Positions 23,251 through 37,171 of a stretch of DNA of 64,000 bases are shown piece after piece. Under the pieces are notes generated by a model. The model did no database searches and had not been told where the DNA came from. It worked only from the letters and a program-made list of their open reading frames with translations. Location: NCBI RefSeq assembly GCF_030848805.1, contig NC_092361.1:21721406-21785405 (forward strand), in the 5' to 3' direction. This stretch comes from Temnothorax longispinosus (taxonomy: Eukaryota; Arthropoda; Insecta; Hymenoptera; Formicidae). Numbering within the stretch: the first letter of the stretch is position 1; each line of letters opens with the position of its first letter. A program made the translations under genes and the position numbers.

Positions 23251-26200
23251 GAAACGTATACCGCGAGACATGTGCGCTCCCGCGGAGTTGAAAGAGCCGC
23301 TATAAAAAATATATCTGGACCGAAGAGGGTCGCGCGCGAAATAAGGGTAACATTTTTCGATCGCGATCGAAGGGTTTCGCATTCTTCCTTTCGCGACGGA
23401 GAGAAAGTCGCTTTTTTATGAACGGAACGCGCTTCACCACACGTTCGACCGGTGCGGGACAATGCTTTGGACCATGTGCACCTTTGAGGGGCTTCGCTCT
23501 GCGAATGAGCTTTTGAATTCCCGGGAGGCCGTTGTGGCGAACGGCGGTGAGACCGCGAAGGGGACACCGCCACTGCTCCTCTTCTCTTCAATGGGTCCTC
23601 GTGCGAGGATTGGAGAGCGTCGGGAGAAGAAAACGCAGCTTAAGTGCCATCGTTAACGCGATCGCCTTGTGAGTACACTCAGCTCTACATTCGGTTTATC
23701 GCGTGTATATATATACCCACTACCTACCTGTTAAAGCCTTCCTTTTCACACCGTTCGTCGGCGATTATCTGGAACGTGTGTAACAGGCGGTATATTTACG
23801 TGGGGTTATATATAGAGGTTAGAGGAAGACGGGCTCTAAGCCCGAATTCCCTCGAGATGACGGAAAATAAGTTACTCGCCCGCTCTACGCGCAAATTTCT
23901 CTTTGAAAGGAAAAGTACTCCCCGCGCAATAAGCGACTGCGACATTAATACGCGAATTCTCGTGTTGCTGTTCCGCGAATTAATCTAAAGGGTGTTTTAA
24001 TGACTCCGTTAGAAAACGTCGTCCTCTTGGCGAACGCGATTCTGAGAAAAGCCGTTTAACTTCTCTCTATTCTTGATAACACGCGCTCGTCTTGATAGGA
24101 CGATTTCATTAGATTCGCTCGTCGTGAGAAACGCGTTCGCGATTATTCGCGGAAAATTAACAATTTCGCGAGGAAGCGATGCACGTACGGAGGAATGCAG
24201 CGGGTAATATGCCGCACACGCCGTAGAGTCGGTAGAGTATGCGCGGCTGAGTTTGCTTCGCCGTGTGCAGCAGCGGTAATTGGCGGGACGCCGAGGGTTC
24301 ATATAGCGAGCGGGCATAACCCACGCACTTCGCATATCGACCCTCTTCTCACATTTCTCGCCCTATTAATTAAGCCGCTAAGCGATGTGATTTCGGGTAG
24401 CGAAACAACTTGGCTACGGAATGAGAGCGCCGCCGTCGAGGATGCTCTCGGCGAACGGGCGAGAAGTAGGATTCACTGGCCGCACGTTGGGAAAACGCAG
24501 CGTTGAATAAAAAATGCATGTGCATCCAATGTTAAGGGATAATTAAATAGTGAGATCGATATACCAATCGCTTTTAGCAAATTTATCGAGAACGAGAGAA
24601 CAGATATGTATTATAAATGGCATTCTCCATCAGTTTTTCAATCATCTTACTCTAAAATGTTTTAATCTGTCAAATTGTGTATCAGTTCACGGTATACAAT
24701 GAAAAATATTTTTGCGTATTAAATATTTCAATATTTAAATGTAGAAAACTTTTTTTAAGTTTTAATGTTTATTACAACTGTCCTCCAATGCTGTAAATTA
24801 GAAAGTATGGAAATGTAATCTTCAAACTTGGTCGCGGCGAAAAAGTGGTTCTTCTTTGAATTCTTTCGAAAACAAGAGGACAACTTTTTTCATTTTTTTG
24901 AAAAATACAAACTGAATTATTTTTCTTGCGTAAATCGATATTCTTTATTTTTGTACGGAAAATGTAATACTGAAAAATGCCAAGTGTCCTGATTGCATTC
25001 TGATTTGCAATATCTCGTAAAGTATTCACTTTTTGTCAACTGACGCAAATAAATTATACGAGTCCAATTCTAAATTTTCGTTATATGAAAATTGCTAATA
25101 ACTGTTTTCATTGTGATCAAGTTGAACTATAATATACTTTGTAATGAACTCTTGAAGCGTTATCCAGAGCTTTCAAAAAAGAGCCAGATTTGCGAGATAA
25201 AATTTTAATTCAAAAGATTTCTAACTGAAAACTGAAAAATTTCCACAACTCTGTTTCGGTTTTTATCGTTCCAAGTGTTATTTGCGCAAAAGCTTTATCA
25301 AAAGATAAAAAAACTTCAGATCTCTTTAACGATGAAGCAAGAGTCTATCGAAATCTTAATGTAATATTTTGAAAGAGGGCTGGAACTAATTTTAAAACAA
25401 AGAGCTCTTGGACGGACAACTTTGTAAGAGTTTTTTATTGGGCTTGATTAAATTTGTGTGCTATCTCAAAGTAACAAAATTTAATTTTCTTTATTTAAAG
25501 ACGCAGATTACTAATTCGCAGAGAAAATTCACACAGTCGCAATTACTTCCGCTTTAACTCCGTTTTCTTTCCTTGTTCCTTCGACTCAGATGTGCATATA
25601 TATATAATGTAATTTAATTTCGTCGTAAATTACAGCAGAATTGCGAAGCGTCGTTCAAAGGAATTTCTCTTGCATTATAATGTATACGTCACGCATACAG
25701 TGCGAAACTCGCAGGTTTTCCACAGATACCTGATAATCGCGCGACTCGTTTTGCGCCGCGCTACAATGACTCGCGCGCCCGTTCTTGTTTCAAACAGGAC
25801 ACACTAAATTGGGATGCACGGACAGGGAAGTGACAGCGTTTTGCCGGGGCTGCGAGAGTTCTGCACATTCGCGAGAGGACCGCCCTTAAAAACGTGCCAC
25901 AGTGAAAGAAAAAAAAAGAGAAATTCTCGCTCGCGTACAGCGGCGAGTGAAAAGGCTATACTACGCGTTTTATAAAACGGATAGCATCGAATTACATTCG
26001 TATCTCGCTGGAACAAGCGTCGGACGTGCGAGAACGATAAGAGGGGAGAGGATAGAAAGAGAGGATATTTATTACGTTCTGGCACAATGTTCCCCCCAAG
26101 ACTCTGTAAACAGTATCATAAGAAAGACAGGGTACATATTTACAGATCGTGCGCGGCGTTCGCGTAGATTGCGGCTAACAATGAGCACTCCTTTTTATCT

Positions 26201-27101
26201 CATCGCTCTTTGAAACGGCGGTGAAAGTGCGGCGCGGAATAAAGTACGACGCTTGCGGAAGAGCCTCTTTTCCGCGTTATAAATCCTTCCCCACTTTTCA
26301 AAGTTTTTCGCTAGATAAAGTCGAGTCAAAATTGCTCTGCACCGAGCTCGGCTCCGCCGAGATTTTCCGCGGAGACGCGAAAGAGCTTCATAACTCGAAA
26401 ACGAGGTCCGCCCGGGCGTATAAATCTCTCTCGAACTTCTGTCATTACGTTAATGAGGGTGGTACCAGTCTGACGGATATTTACCTTCAATTTCGAAACG
26501 GCATCATGCGTAACACGGAATGATATCTATACCGGCGGTCGAGCGGGAAAGAAAGCGAAACGAACGAAGTTAAGCGCGCCCCGTGATGCGGAGTATTGAG
26601 AAAAAGCGCTCGCGCGGACGGACCCCAAATAAAAGTGAAAAGAACCTTTCTTCTCGTTTCGGTAATATTGAATATAACGTCCCACAAGGTCGCCTCTCGA
26701 AGTTCCAATCGTATTCTTTATTAGGATACGTCCGGAAGCCCGCGTTGATCCACCATTATCGTCCCTGCGCGGAATACGAAATGAAAGTGGCTCGCTGGTG
26801 GCTCGATGTGCCCGCGCTTATTTGTAACTCCATTATCGGAGAGCGACGATTGAGATTTTCAGAGAGACCGGGAGTCGCCCGGCGACGACGAGGAAGAGAT
26901 GTCGAGATTGCAAATTCTCGACTTCTAGAAGCGCAATTCGGCGATTCGAGCTAATAACTTTACTCTCAGGCCCGCGGCTTTTGTTTAACTATCGACATTT
27001 AAAACGTCTCGCGCTAAATGACTTTTTATGCAAGAACGACTCAACGTGTTTTATTCGTTTCCCGCAACTTGCCGTTTTCAACATTAAAAGAGGAAGTTTA
27101 A

Positions 27102-27453
27102 CCCTTAAATGCCACACCTCTCAATAATCTCGTAAGTTCACTGAGGGGTCTAAAAGACCCCAGCATGAAAAATGTCCCCTTACTCATTGATTTTTTTATC
27201 TTTAGTTATGACAATTTTTTTCAATGTTGTTCAAGGTCTAGAGAAGAGTATAAAATGCTAATATTGTTCAAATTTCAATTTCGACATAGTATAAAAAATT
27301 AAATAAACTGAGTACTGCTAAGTGCACACACGGGTAGGTCAATCACTCAACTGTCATCAATGGGAGCATGAGCTCCATTTTTGGCAAGAACATTTGAAAA
27401 CATTTCATTCTAAAGGGTCTGGGGTCCGCTGGACCCCACTGGTCATTTAAGGG
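27102..27453. mobile_element. piggyBac-like non-autonomous element (MITE) with TTAA duplication
   Basis: 352 bp flanked on both sides by TTAA (27098-27101 and 27454-27457). Termini CCCTTAAATG (27102-27111) and CATTTAAGGG (27444-27453) are perfect inverted repeats. Subterminal palindromes GGGGTCTAAAAGACCCC (27144-27160) and GGGGTCCGCTGGACCCC (27421-27437) lie near the two ends. The TTAA target and CCC termini are the piggyBac signature. The interior has no open frame of useful length, so it would need a transposase supplied in trans. Confidence 0.82.
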
Positions 27454-30400
27454 TTAATAAAATTATGTTTTGAAGTTGCCGTGCCCGGATGTGATTTCAA
27501 GCTCGTAAGATATTCTGAAGTCCGCGAAAAAGGTCATATGCATGTGAAGTATTTCATAGGGCACGCGCTGCGTAAATTTATGGATTAAATCAAACTCTCC
27601 GGTGGAAATACACTAATACTCACGGTGCAATTCTCGCGATCGTCCGTAATCCTCGATTATGGCGACAAATTGAAAACAGACAATTCCTGACGAAAAGGGA
27701 TTTAAATCATTAAAGCCGCGTATGCGCGCACGCGATCCGTCAAAGCTGAATTATTCCCATTGTAAAATGTTGCAAAATTAGCGGAGGAGGTAAGCAACGT
27801 GGATCTATTTAGTATGCGAAACGCGCAAATTTTGTTTAGCCCGTTGATTGAAAAACAATATTTCGCCGCGAGCGTTTCCTATTAGCGTTTCCGTAATGAA
27901 ATAACACGGTCGTGTTTTCACACGCGTATAAGTTAATCGTTTAAATCTGAACGATCGCCACGATGTTTCACGTGGAGTTAATTTCCGCGTTTAAAGCAGC
28001 CCCGGAGTATCGATTAATAAAGTGCTTTAAATAAAGAGCGTACGCCTCGGTCCCCCCGGTCGTCGCAGATACGATGCAGACGATGATAAAGCGGCCGGCG
28101 AACGGTGACGGTGACGGATCGTATTTTCGTTGCGACTATCGGAAAATACAGCGGGGCGTTTTATATAATGAGCCGGCAATTATCTACGACGGAGAAATAT
28201 TGAATGCGCCCGGTGTTGTGCAGGTATTTTTAGTGTCAACGCGGCACGTTCCTCTCGGCCGGCCTGCTGGAAAATATTTACAGCGCGGCGCGGCCGCAGA
28301 TCAGCGTGATTAACAAGGAGGAAAACCGCTTGCGCCCGCGCCGCGCCGTCCCGTCCCTCCTCGATTTTCATAGAGAGATACAGTAGCGCGGGAGTGGCAC
28401 GAATAAGTAAGAGAGACCCATATTCTTTTTTTATGTATATCTTCTCCTTTGCGGATTTAGGGGTTGGTTTACGGCCCCCTCGGAGCGAAGTCGATAAACA
28501 TGTCAACGGAATAAAATGTGAAGGGATCCCGCAGAGGAAGGGACTCGTCGGCACTCGTCGGCATCCAATTTTTTCGTACCTACGGGGAATTTGAAAGTTC
28601 TGTTTTTCATGGGCGCGCGTGTTGCCGCGCGCGCGCGCGTTTTATTTCATCGATATTGAAATTGAAAATCTATTAAATAACGCAGCTGTTATTTTATTGA
28701 TGTTAAACTTCTATGAAGTTACAGCTGTCATTTTATCGATATTAAATTTCCATCAATTCGCGGGACACGACGGTACAGAGTTCGTTACAGAAACCATTGA
28801 GCGCGGATTACAATGTCGACAGTAAGCAATTAACAGCGCGGGAGTCTGTATTTTGTGAAATTAACGAGGACCAGGCCGTCTCTTCTTTCCCTCGTATAAT
28901 TCTGCCCGCTGAAATTATTTTACCTCAAGCTGGCTCAGATTTTAGGGAATACGTGAGGGGCGCCGTCAAAAGTCGCCTGTCCCGAGCTTTATCCAAGTTT
29001 ATCCCCCATGCAGGCTGATCTTCAAGTTGGATACAGGATATATTCACGTATAGCTGCAAGCGTTAGGTCGGGGTGTTTCGGTAACCTGAACATTTTCATC
29101 CGAAATCCCGCACGCAACGTTCAATCGAAAACTAATCGTTTTCGAGAGCCAGCACGATCGTTGCACCAAATGGCACAAAATCGATTTCGTGTAAATACAA
29201 ATACAGCTGGATGTATCGCGGGCGGGAGACAATATCGGGCAAAATGGAAAATCTCCCCTGACTGTCGATGGACATCTCTCTTTACCGCTTTTTACTTCTT
29301 CAACTAGGCCACGCGCCCCGTCAGGATGAAACCGTAGCCCCGGCTGCAACCGTTACGTCGAACTCTCCGCGTCGTTCCGTCTTATTGTTAGCTTAAGCGG
29401 CCTGGTTTGCCTGCAAATATTTGGGAGCGCCAGTAAAGTCATTTCCACGTTCACGAAACAGTCTCATGAGCCAGAGCCAGAGGCAAGAGAGCGGTGCACG
29501 ATGGTGATGAGACTATCGCACACGGTCTCGCATGACTGCGAATGTGGGCTCGTGTCTGTAACTGCTGGAATGTGTTTCCATCCAACCGCAGAGGAGAGAA
29601 CAAAGAACAGAGAAATGGTAGCTGTTTCAATATTTAGTAACGAAAACTAGAACATTTTGGCGAATTAAGCTGGCGAGAGGCTAAATAATGAAAACTTGTT
29701 ATCAGTTAATTTTATTTGACTTTGCCTCAACAGAAGTTTCGGAGCTGAATCGCCAAAGTTGACTGTAAGATAAAAGCCTGCACTTAGCAATCGTTTTCCA
29801 TTAGAGCTTCGTTAGGAAATAGTTGAATTTAAATTTATTCTATTTGCTTCTATCAAAAAGCTTCCATGAATCAATTCCGTAGATATAAATGTATTTTTAT
29901 AATCAATCACAATTTTATCGAGATTTCAGATTTTTTAGATAATTTCTTACACAAGATTATTGAAATAAATTGAATTATCCGAAATTATAAATTACTTAAC
30001 TGAAAGGTTAATTAAAATTAAAATTTGTTTATCGCAGTTAATCTAAATTTAATTGAATCAAATTTCAGCATAATTAAAAAATTCAATGCTACTTTATCAT
30101 CTCGATTATCATCAAACATTTGATTATAATACACGGGTTGTACAGTTTAATCTCGGTTAATGATATGTACATATTGTACATGGTATCCATTGTAAAGAGT
30201 TGCTTAACAAACTCGCTAAATGCTCGGATCGTTAAAAGTCGAAGCTTTTAATTAAAAGCAAATGCTAGGCACTTTCATGATTTCCTCCAGGGCGAAATTA
30301 CAAAGCGGGGTAGTTTTGTCGGAGCTAATAAAAAAAAATTCATCTCAACGTACAGAAATGAAAAGGTCTTGCTTTCACATTTCAATTGCGAATTCAAAAT

Positions 30401-32726
30401 ATCGGATATAAAGTGCCAGCCGATAATCCGAGAACGCTGTATTTTTCCCCTGGAACACTTTGTAGCGAACGATTATAATTTCAACGATATTAAATGACGC
30501 GCGGAAGCGAGGGAATCAACAATGTAAGACTCCTCTTGTGTTCCGAAGCTTTTGTTATCGGCAAGCGTCTCCGTTGATTTCCCGCAATCTCTGTGTTTTC
30601 AATTTACGACCTTAGACCGCCCCGCCGTTATTGCACCATGCATAAAATATGATCCAACAATAATAAGAGTGACCTCTCCTCTACCGTCGGATGAACGGTC
30701 TTTTCAAACATTGCATGTCGGACGGGGGGAGTTCGTTGGGCTGCTTAATAAATGATTTTACGAGCCGGACCGTGAGACACGTATATACGCCCGTAGGGCG
30801 GGTGGATTTTTCCGCCGGCACATTCTTCTCCGTTCGCTCTCTCTCCACCAGCGTGTCCACCTTTGAGTATACCGCGTGTGGTGCCTGCTCAATAAGAGAT
30901 ACAACGTCCATCCGTTCTCGTTGCATCGTGTTGCAAGCTCCCCCGAGGGAACAGTATTTTCCAAGCAGATGACAGCCGCACGGATTTCTCTCCGCGGTTT
31001 TGACACGGTTTTGTCTTTCGGGAGTGACTTCAACGACGCTACTAACAGGTTGTTACATGTCGCATTGAGATAAATGACGTTTATCTTATTGCTGATACAC
31101 GAGTAGTTCTTGAGACACGAACCATCGGGCATTAGTCTGGCAAACTATAATAGACGAATGAAATTCGACCTTTGCACACAAATGCTCGAAACTGGTTTAA
31201 TATTAACTAAATTTCCTGACAAACGAGCAACTACCCAGATATTAAATGGTGCTAATTAGGATATCATTGAAAAGGTATGGCCATTCATTAAAATAATTAA
31301 TTGACACCCGAAAATCGATTTCAATTTACGACCCTAACGAGGGTAAATGCATGTGCAAAATTCTAATTGCATACGTTACAATATGTAATAATATGCAAAT
31401 ACTGCAAATTTTCGGGAAACAAGTTAATTAGCATTAATTAGCGTGGTAGTTAGCTAATTCTATATTCTACAATTGGCGGGATAGCAAATGTAAAATTCAT
31501 TTGCGAGCTATATAAAGTACATTGCCTCGTGTGACATCCCCGCGATTTGTTGCCGCGCACGACAACAGGTCTCAATCACCTCTCTCTCTTTCGCGGGACA
31601 ATGGGGCATTTTTTTATTCAGCGCTCCTGTTTTCCCCCGTATATATTTCGATTTCGCAGAACTTATTCATTTGTATGGCTGCTTTGTGCCGGGCAGAAAC
31701 GCGCGAGCTCGGCAGCCAGTTATACGTTATGTAAAATGATTGACTCGCTTACTGGTTGAATAACTGGTCACAATAACGCAACGAAATCAATAATCATCCA
31801 GACACCGGTACGCGGTGTTGTCGGTGATTTTAGAGTGCCCCATTGTGCCAGCTGTTCTGTATGTACCGTGTATTACATTTTGGAAATTTAATATCTCGAG
31901 AACAACGACCTTAACAGCTACCCTTGTGGATCTTTGATATCATTGTTTATATGCTTTTACGAAATTCCCTGTGCATTCACATGTACATGCACACGGAAAA
32001 TACATCTAAATTATTATTCGCTATTACATTTGAACAGCATACGTTCGAATACATTGCTCCTTCTCGCTGGAAAATCTCAATCATACGCGTGAAAAACATA
32101 AAAACAATCTCTCGCGGAAATATTTATAAAATACAAATTCAAGAAACATTCTCTTGACGAATAGAATGTAATTTCGAGAAGCCGCTCCCTTCCGAGCTGT
32201 TTTTGTGTATACTCTATCTGACATCCGGTATTTAATTATATCTTCTTGGAGTAAAGCTGCTCTCTGAGGAAAAGCGTCTTACAGAGTATCGAACACCAAT
32301 GAACGTGCTAAAACGTTTCCGACTTCCATAACAACGTCTGGCGAATTCACGCGCTATCACCCACGCGAAACCCACCTGTGCCATTTGACATTTTCACATC
32401 GTTACATTGGAATTGTATATTAAGACGCGCTCTGTGACATCGCGCCTTTGTGACGCGTAAATCGTTGATCTCGAAAGTCGCAGACGAGATAGCTGTTTAG
32501 TCGGGCGAGATCTCGAGAGGATGGCGGGGTATATAGACGGCAATTAAGAGAGGATTACGCTATAGGGGAGAGATTTTGTGGCCTCCGCGAAGCCTTCTTC
32601 CAGGACATTGGCTCCCGTTTTGTCCCTTAACAAGGTCCCCGCTAAATTCGCCGTTTCGGCGTCGAGGAATCGATACACTTTTCTCAGCGATGCATAAAGT
32701 TTCCCGCCGACAATGTGGGGCCGGGT

Positions 32727-32738
32727 GGGGGGGGGGGG
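32727..32738. repeat. Poly(G) tract
   Basis: Twelve consecutive G in a GC-rich context. Confidence 0.85.
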
Positions 32739-34883
32739 ACATTGGAGAAGAACGCGGACAACATTGGGCTCGGACACAGGGGGTACGAGAGGAAAATTGC
32801 TACGGAATTGCTACCGAGGTTCGTAGCGTCATATGTAAGGTGCCTCGGGCTAAATATTGATTTCTATTTTAACTCGCAAGTACGTAAAAGACTCCTTTCT
32901 ACACGTAAACAATCGCGCAGAGTGTGTTTTACAAATTGTAAACGTAACATCACGCTCTGATATTCCGTCAACTAAATGAATTTAGTTATTAGACGATTGA
33001 ACACGATGGCGAGAATGTACATTTACAGGAAATTTATTACACAATTAAGCGAAGAGCTGCATTAGGATAAAAGAAAAATATGGATCGTTATCATAATTGT
33101 CTCTCAGTATATGCAATATATATTACTGTTTTCTATTTTCTAATTATAATAAGAGAATCTAATGAACGCAGTTGGTCAAAGGCATGTCCTAGGCACGAAC
33201 CTATGTGTGTATAAGCCTTGTGTTTGCGGTGGCTGTTAGCCCTTAGCATTCAGCTTCCGTTGAACGACATGAATTTCTTGAGCACGTTCGTTAAACGATT
33301 ACACCGTCGCGACGCACGTAGAATATGGCGGGGAGTCTCGTGTGTGGGCAATAAACGATATTTTCATGTCGGCGCAGACGGGTACAAATGGCAGCGGATA
33401 TATACGCGACGTCGTCGCGCAAGAAACGTCGCGCGAGATAAACAGACCTCCTTTTATTTGCGCCGGCCGATTTTATGCCGGGCCGCGCACAATCTTTTCG
33501 CACATTTAGCCCGGCCACTAACAAGTTACGACCACCGACGGCGGATGAGCGGCTAAAGGAAATTGGGCAGGAAATCCCGCCGGGATAAATTTGCGCATCG
33601 CCTTGTGTACCGCGTAATTGAGAGATTATCCACCGCAAACACACGATGATTGACTAATTTTCATTATCTCGATCGATACGCTCGTGTACGCTCGTGTGCC
33701 ACTATAATTTTGATTATTATTATTGGGATTTGCCCGTATATATACAAAAGGGAGACACTTGTTTGTTTACCCTCAAGTAAACTTTATTTTACTTACGAAT
33801 TACATTTGTTACATTTACTGCCTGCCGTAAAATTCAGTTTATGTAGTATAATCGCGACTAAGTGAATACAAACATCAATACGATTCTCGATTTAATGTAT
33901 AAGCTTTATATGCACGAAACATATATGACGCTATAAATTTCCTGAGATAAAAAATTAGATTTTGTTTTCAACAAATTAATGTAACTGTCCATCTTTAAAT
34001 AGAATGGCGTGATTAAAAATCTGCAATGTGGCAGGAAATGTACGCGATACACTTTTTCAATAAAATTAAAAAGGGTCGCTTGGAAGTCACGGTGGAAAAA
34101 ATGATAAAGCACAAATTTACGTAACTTTGCGAAAAAAAACTGTCATAAAGTGAAGTTCAGAGAAACGTTTTAAACCCCGGAGCCTCGGCTTTTAAATTCC
34201 ACCAAGTTTTTTCTCGATGACGCTTCTATTTCGAGCGACACCCCATTTTCGCGATTCAAAATGATCCTTTAATTTTAATGAGAAGTGCATCTTATTTAAC
34301 AGAAGAAATATAAACGTCAAATTCTTTTTCCACTGTGCGCGTGACTTGAATAAAAAATTTCAAAACAATTAAATTGATTTCTTATCGAGTAAAAAATCGG
34401 ACGAGAAGATTAAATACATCGTCTGATCCTCTGGAGAATTAATTAACTGCCGGATAAAGAGGTGGATCAAGTGGACAACGCGCAGCAGCGTTTTAGTACA
34501 ATTTATTTTAAGAGACGGATTATCTACGCATATAGTCTCTCTTTTGCGTAATCTCACAATCAGTAAAGGGGGTCTCTCTTTTTAAAGAAGTTTTCCTACG
34601 GCGTATAAATCGCAAGATACAGGCACGTTCTCTCGCACCCTATTCTCATGAATACACACCACCACCATTATATGCCTTGCATTTATTTCTGAAGTTTAAT
34701 AACGGTAGAACCATTTGAATCAGGAGAGAGAGAATTTATACGGATGGAAGATGAGACCGCGTCGCGAGATACCCGAGTGTTCGAGGATCGATCCGATTCT
34801 GCGGTTTCCGTAGATGGCGAAAGAAAAGGGACGTATTACACGTTTATTCACGATACGGCAGCTGCGCGACGCAATTCAATTGC

Positions 34884-34887
<4 letters not shown>

Positions 34888-34924
<37 letters not shown>
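34888..34924. repeat. (TA)n microsatellite
   Basis: An uninterrupted TA run of about 37 bp. Confidence 0.9.
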
Positions 34925-34927
<3 letters not shown>

Positions 34928-35452
34928 TATTTCATGATGAAAAGCACAAAAAAATTGGCTATTATTGCGAGATTCTGATAAGTGCAGACCGTTCGGTATA
35001 ATCGAAAAACTTTACTCGTTATCGCGAGCCACGATTCTCATAATCGTTTTTATTTGCAAAAATTTTCGATCTTTTGTTTTTCCTCTAGCCAGCCTCGGCA
35101 GCCCGTCTCGCTTCGCGCATATCACTCATTAAATATGAATAACTTATGCATCTTATAAATCCGTCGGGTAAAAGCGTATACGTCAAACGTCATTCTGACA
35201 TCCTTAACGAATAGTTTATATGCACGATATTATATAATACCTGCAAATCTTTTTTCTTTTTAATAAATTTTTCGCCATTTTTGAAGCATATATAATACCG
35301 AAATAAATTACATCGCGAAAAATGAGTACACGATAGCGTTTTATCATGTTAATAAATGTTAACAACATAATTTACAATCTGTCGTGATCAAAAACTCGTT
35401 TTTAAACTATGAAATATTTTTTAATGACATCTACATAATGGATAATGATCAG

Positions 35453-35482
35453 CACGTTGTTCCACGTTGTTCCACGTTGTTC
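35453..35482. repeat. Three tandem copies of CACGTTGTTC
   Basis: Perfect 10-bp units at 35453-35462, 35463-35472 and 35473-35482. Confidence 0.85.
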
Positions 35483-35729
35483 AGAGAGCTCGATCGTAAT
35501 AGTTATGTAAAATTAATTGCCCCTCGTGGGTGTAACCGTGAGTTATTGTATCAGATCCGAATGCGCACAAATCAGTTTTTTATAATTGTCGCAAGTCACA
35601 GCTCACAGCTGATGTAGTTTAACACGCTGCAGATAACGCACGCAGACTGCGCTTGATTCGCTCTGGATATATTTTAATGAAATGTCTTTGAGCCTGAGCG
35701 ATAATTAACTTATCCTCGGTCCACCACGA

Positions 35730-36600
35730 GCACAGAAACTCGATAGGATTAAGCCAGAAGTAATAGCGGCTCGTAAACGCGGGCTTCCAGCCGTTGCCAG
35801 GTGCATGATGTACATTTACACGTACTACGAATCAATCTTTACTTGTAGCCTCATACAAATACGTATTTCCAATTTTCCTAATGAATTCAATAAACGTATT
35901 TCGAACATTCGGATGATGACCAAATCGGTATTAAATTCAAAATTTTATTCCGGATGAATAAATTTAATATCATCCACGTTGTGTGATATCTCGCCGGGAT
36001 GCGATAAGATTAATCCGATATATCATTCACAACTTGTAAGTATTGGCTTTTATCGGCTTTTGCAGGTCACGATACTTGAAAAAAACCGGCATGCCATATC
36101 GATTCTTGTTTGTAGCTTCCGTAACAATTCATTTTACAAGAGGTTTAATACATCCTCGATATCCAGAAAATATTTGCTCCCGATAAATGAGTATTATTAC
36201 GCCACCGTGTAACATCTCGGGGCTTGACGAGAATTAACGCAGAATTATTAGTAGTTTTATAATTATTGGTTTTCTATCGGCTGCCGTAGAGATCGCGAGA
36301 TCGCGATATGTTTCAAATATATCGATATTAATCCTTAACTTCCGACCTCCGAAAATTCGCGTATATTCAGTTTCAATAAACGCGCCCCTAATATCCAGAC
36401 AATGTTCGAAGGGATTCATTGTTCTCTCTCCGTCCGCGCGTAACAATATCGGGGGCACGACAGGATTAACCCGAAATTATTGGCAGCCCATAATTACTGG
36501 CTTTCGTTACCTGTTACAGATCATGACGCTGCGAACGCGCACGACCTTTTCGCCTATTAATCATCGCGCCCGGTACGTCATAATCGGTTCAGGTGCAATA
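35730..36600. repeat. Degenerate tandem array, about 230-bp unit, three to four copies
   Basis: Unit starts are recognisable at about 35983 (GTGATATCTCGCCGGG), 36207 (GTGTAACATCTCGGGG) and 36438 (GCGTAACAATATCGGGG), spaced 224 and 231 bp. Each is followed by a GATTAATCC, GAATTAACG or GATTAACCC block and then a TTGGCTTT, TTGGTTTT or CTGGCTTT block. An older copy from about 35730 shares the GGATTAAGCC block and, further on, TTCAATAAACG. Monomers are strongly diverged. No coding frame runs through the array. Confidence 0.55.
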
Positions 36601-36603
36601 TCG

Positions 36604-37171
36604 CCTCGTCAGTGATTTCGTGTGCGGCCGCAGGTGTGTGCGTGCCAGCTCGGACTCGCCCCAATTACGTCCAATTTGGCGACGTCGTCGACCAGGGGCA
36701 CCGGGGAACCCTTCCTTCGGCGGGGGATGCGAGGACCGTTTGCGTCGCGCGATATCAACGGCGATTCGAGCGCGTCGGGATGAGGTGGCGGCCGGACGAC
36801 CGGCACCGGACGGACTTCCGAATTGGGACGAATAAGCTGCGCTCCGGCGGCGATCGAACGCGGCCACTCGCCCCTTGAAGCGGCAGCGGCGGCGGAGGCT
36901 GCGGCACTCAACCCTCCCGAGGAGGACGCACCTCTCCCGAAAAACAACGACCTCGATCCTCGTTCTCGCGCCGCCATCGTTTCCGGCGCGATCGATATAT
37001 AGACGCTTCCGGGACGGAGAAACGCGCGGATCCCATGCATATGTATAGCCGTGCGTTAAAATGTGCGGACAATCAGAGTCAAGGTCGAATCGGCCGTCCC
37101 GCTCCGCCAGACCGATATCTGAATCACGGACAGACGTAGTCGGAAATAGTGCGCTCGATATCGTCTCTCCG
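36604..37171. promoter_or_regulatory. GC- and CpG-rich block, candidate Gyc76C-side promoter or 5' UTR exon
   Basis: GC-rich sequence with open frames in several frames on both strands, typical of high GC rather than coding. On the plus strand a TATA-like GATATATAGACG occurs near 36995 and a possible 5' splice site CTCCG|GTATGT follows 37171. Its position upstream of Gyc76C, whose first coding exon has an acceptor-like AG at 44140-44141, fits a non-coding first exon. This is inference. Confidence 0.3.

Noticed and set aside
22357..23382. 341-residue open frame on the minus strand
   Set aside because: Its middle is a translated CT/GA microsatellite (Arg-Glu repeats) and its ends are GC-rich with no domain; it is the longest uninterrupted open frame only because the repeat has no stop.
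28619..28640. CG-dinucleotide run as a possible promoter
   Set aside because: Only a short (GC)n simple repeat in AT-rich surroundings, with no wider CpG-rich context.
36609..37040. Overlapping open frames on both strands in the GC-rich block
   Set aside because: Several frames are open together, as expected from high GC. The Ala- and Arg-rich products match nothing I know.
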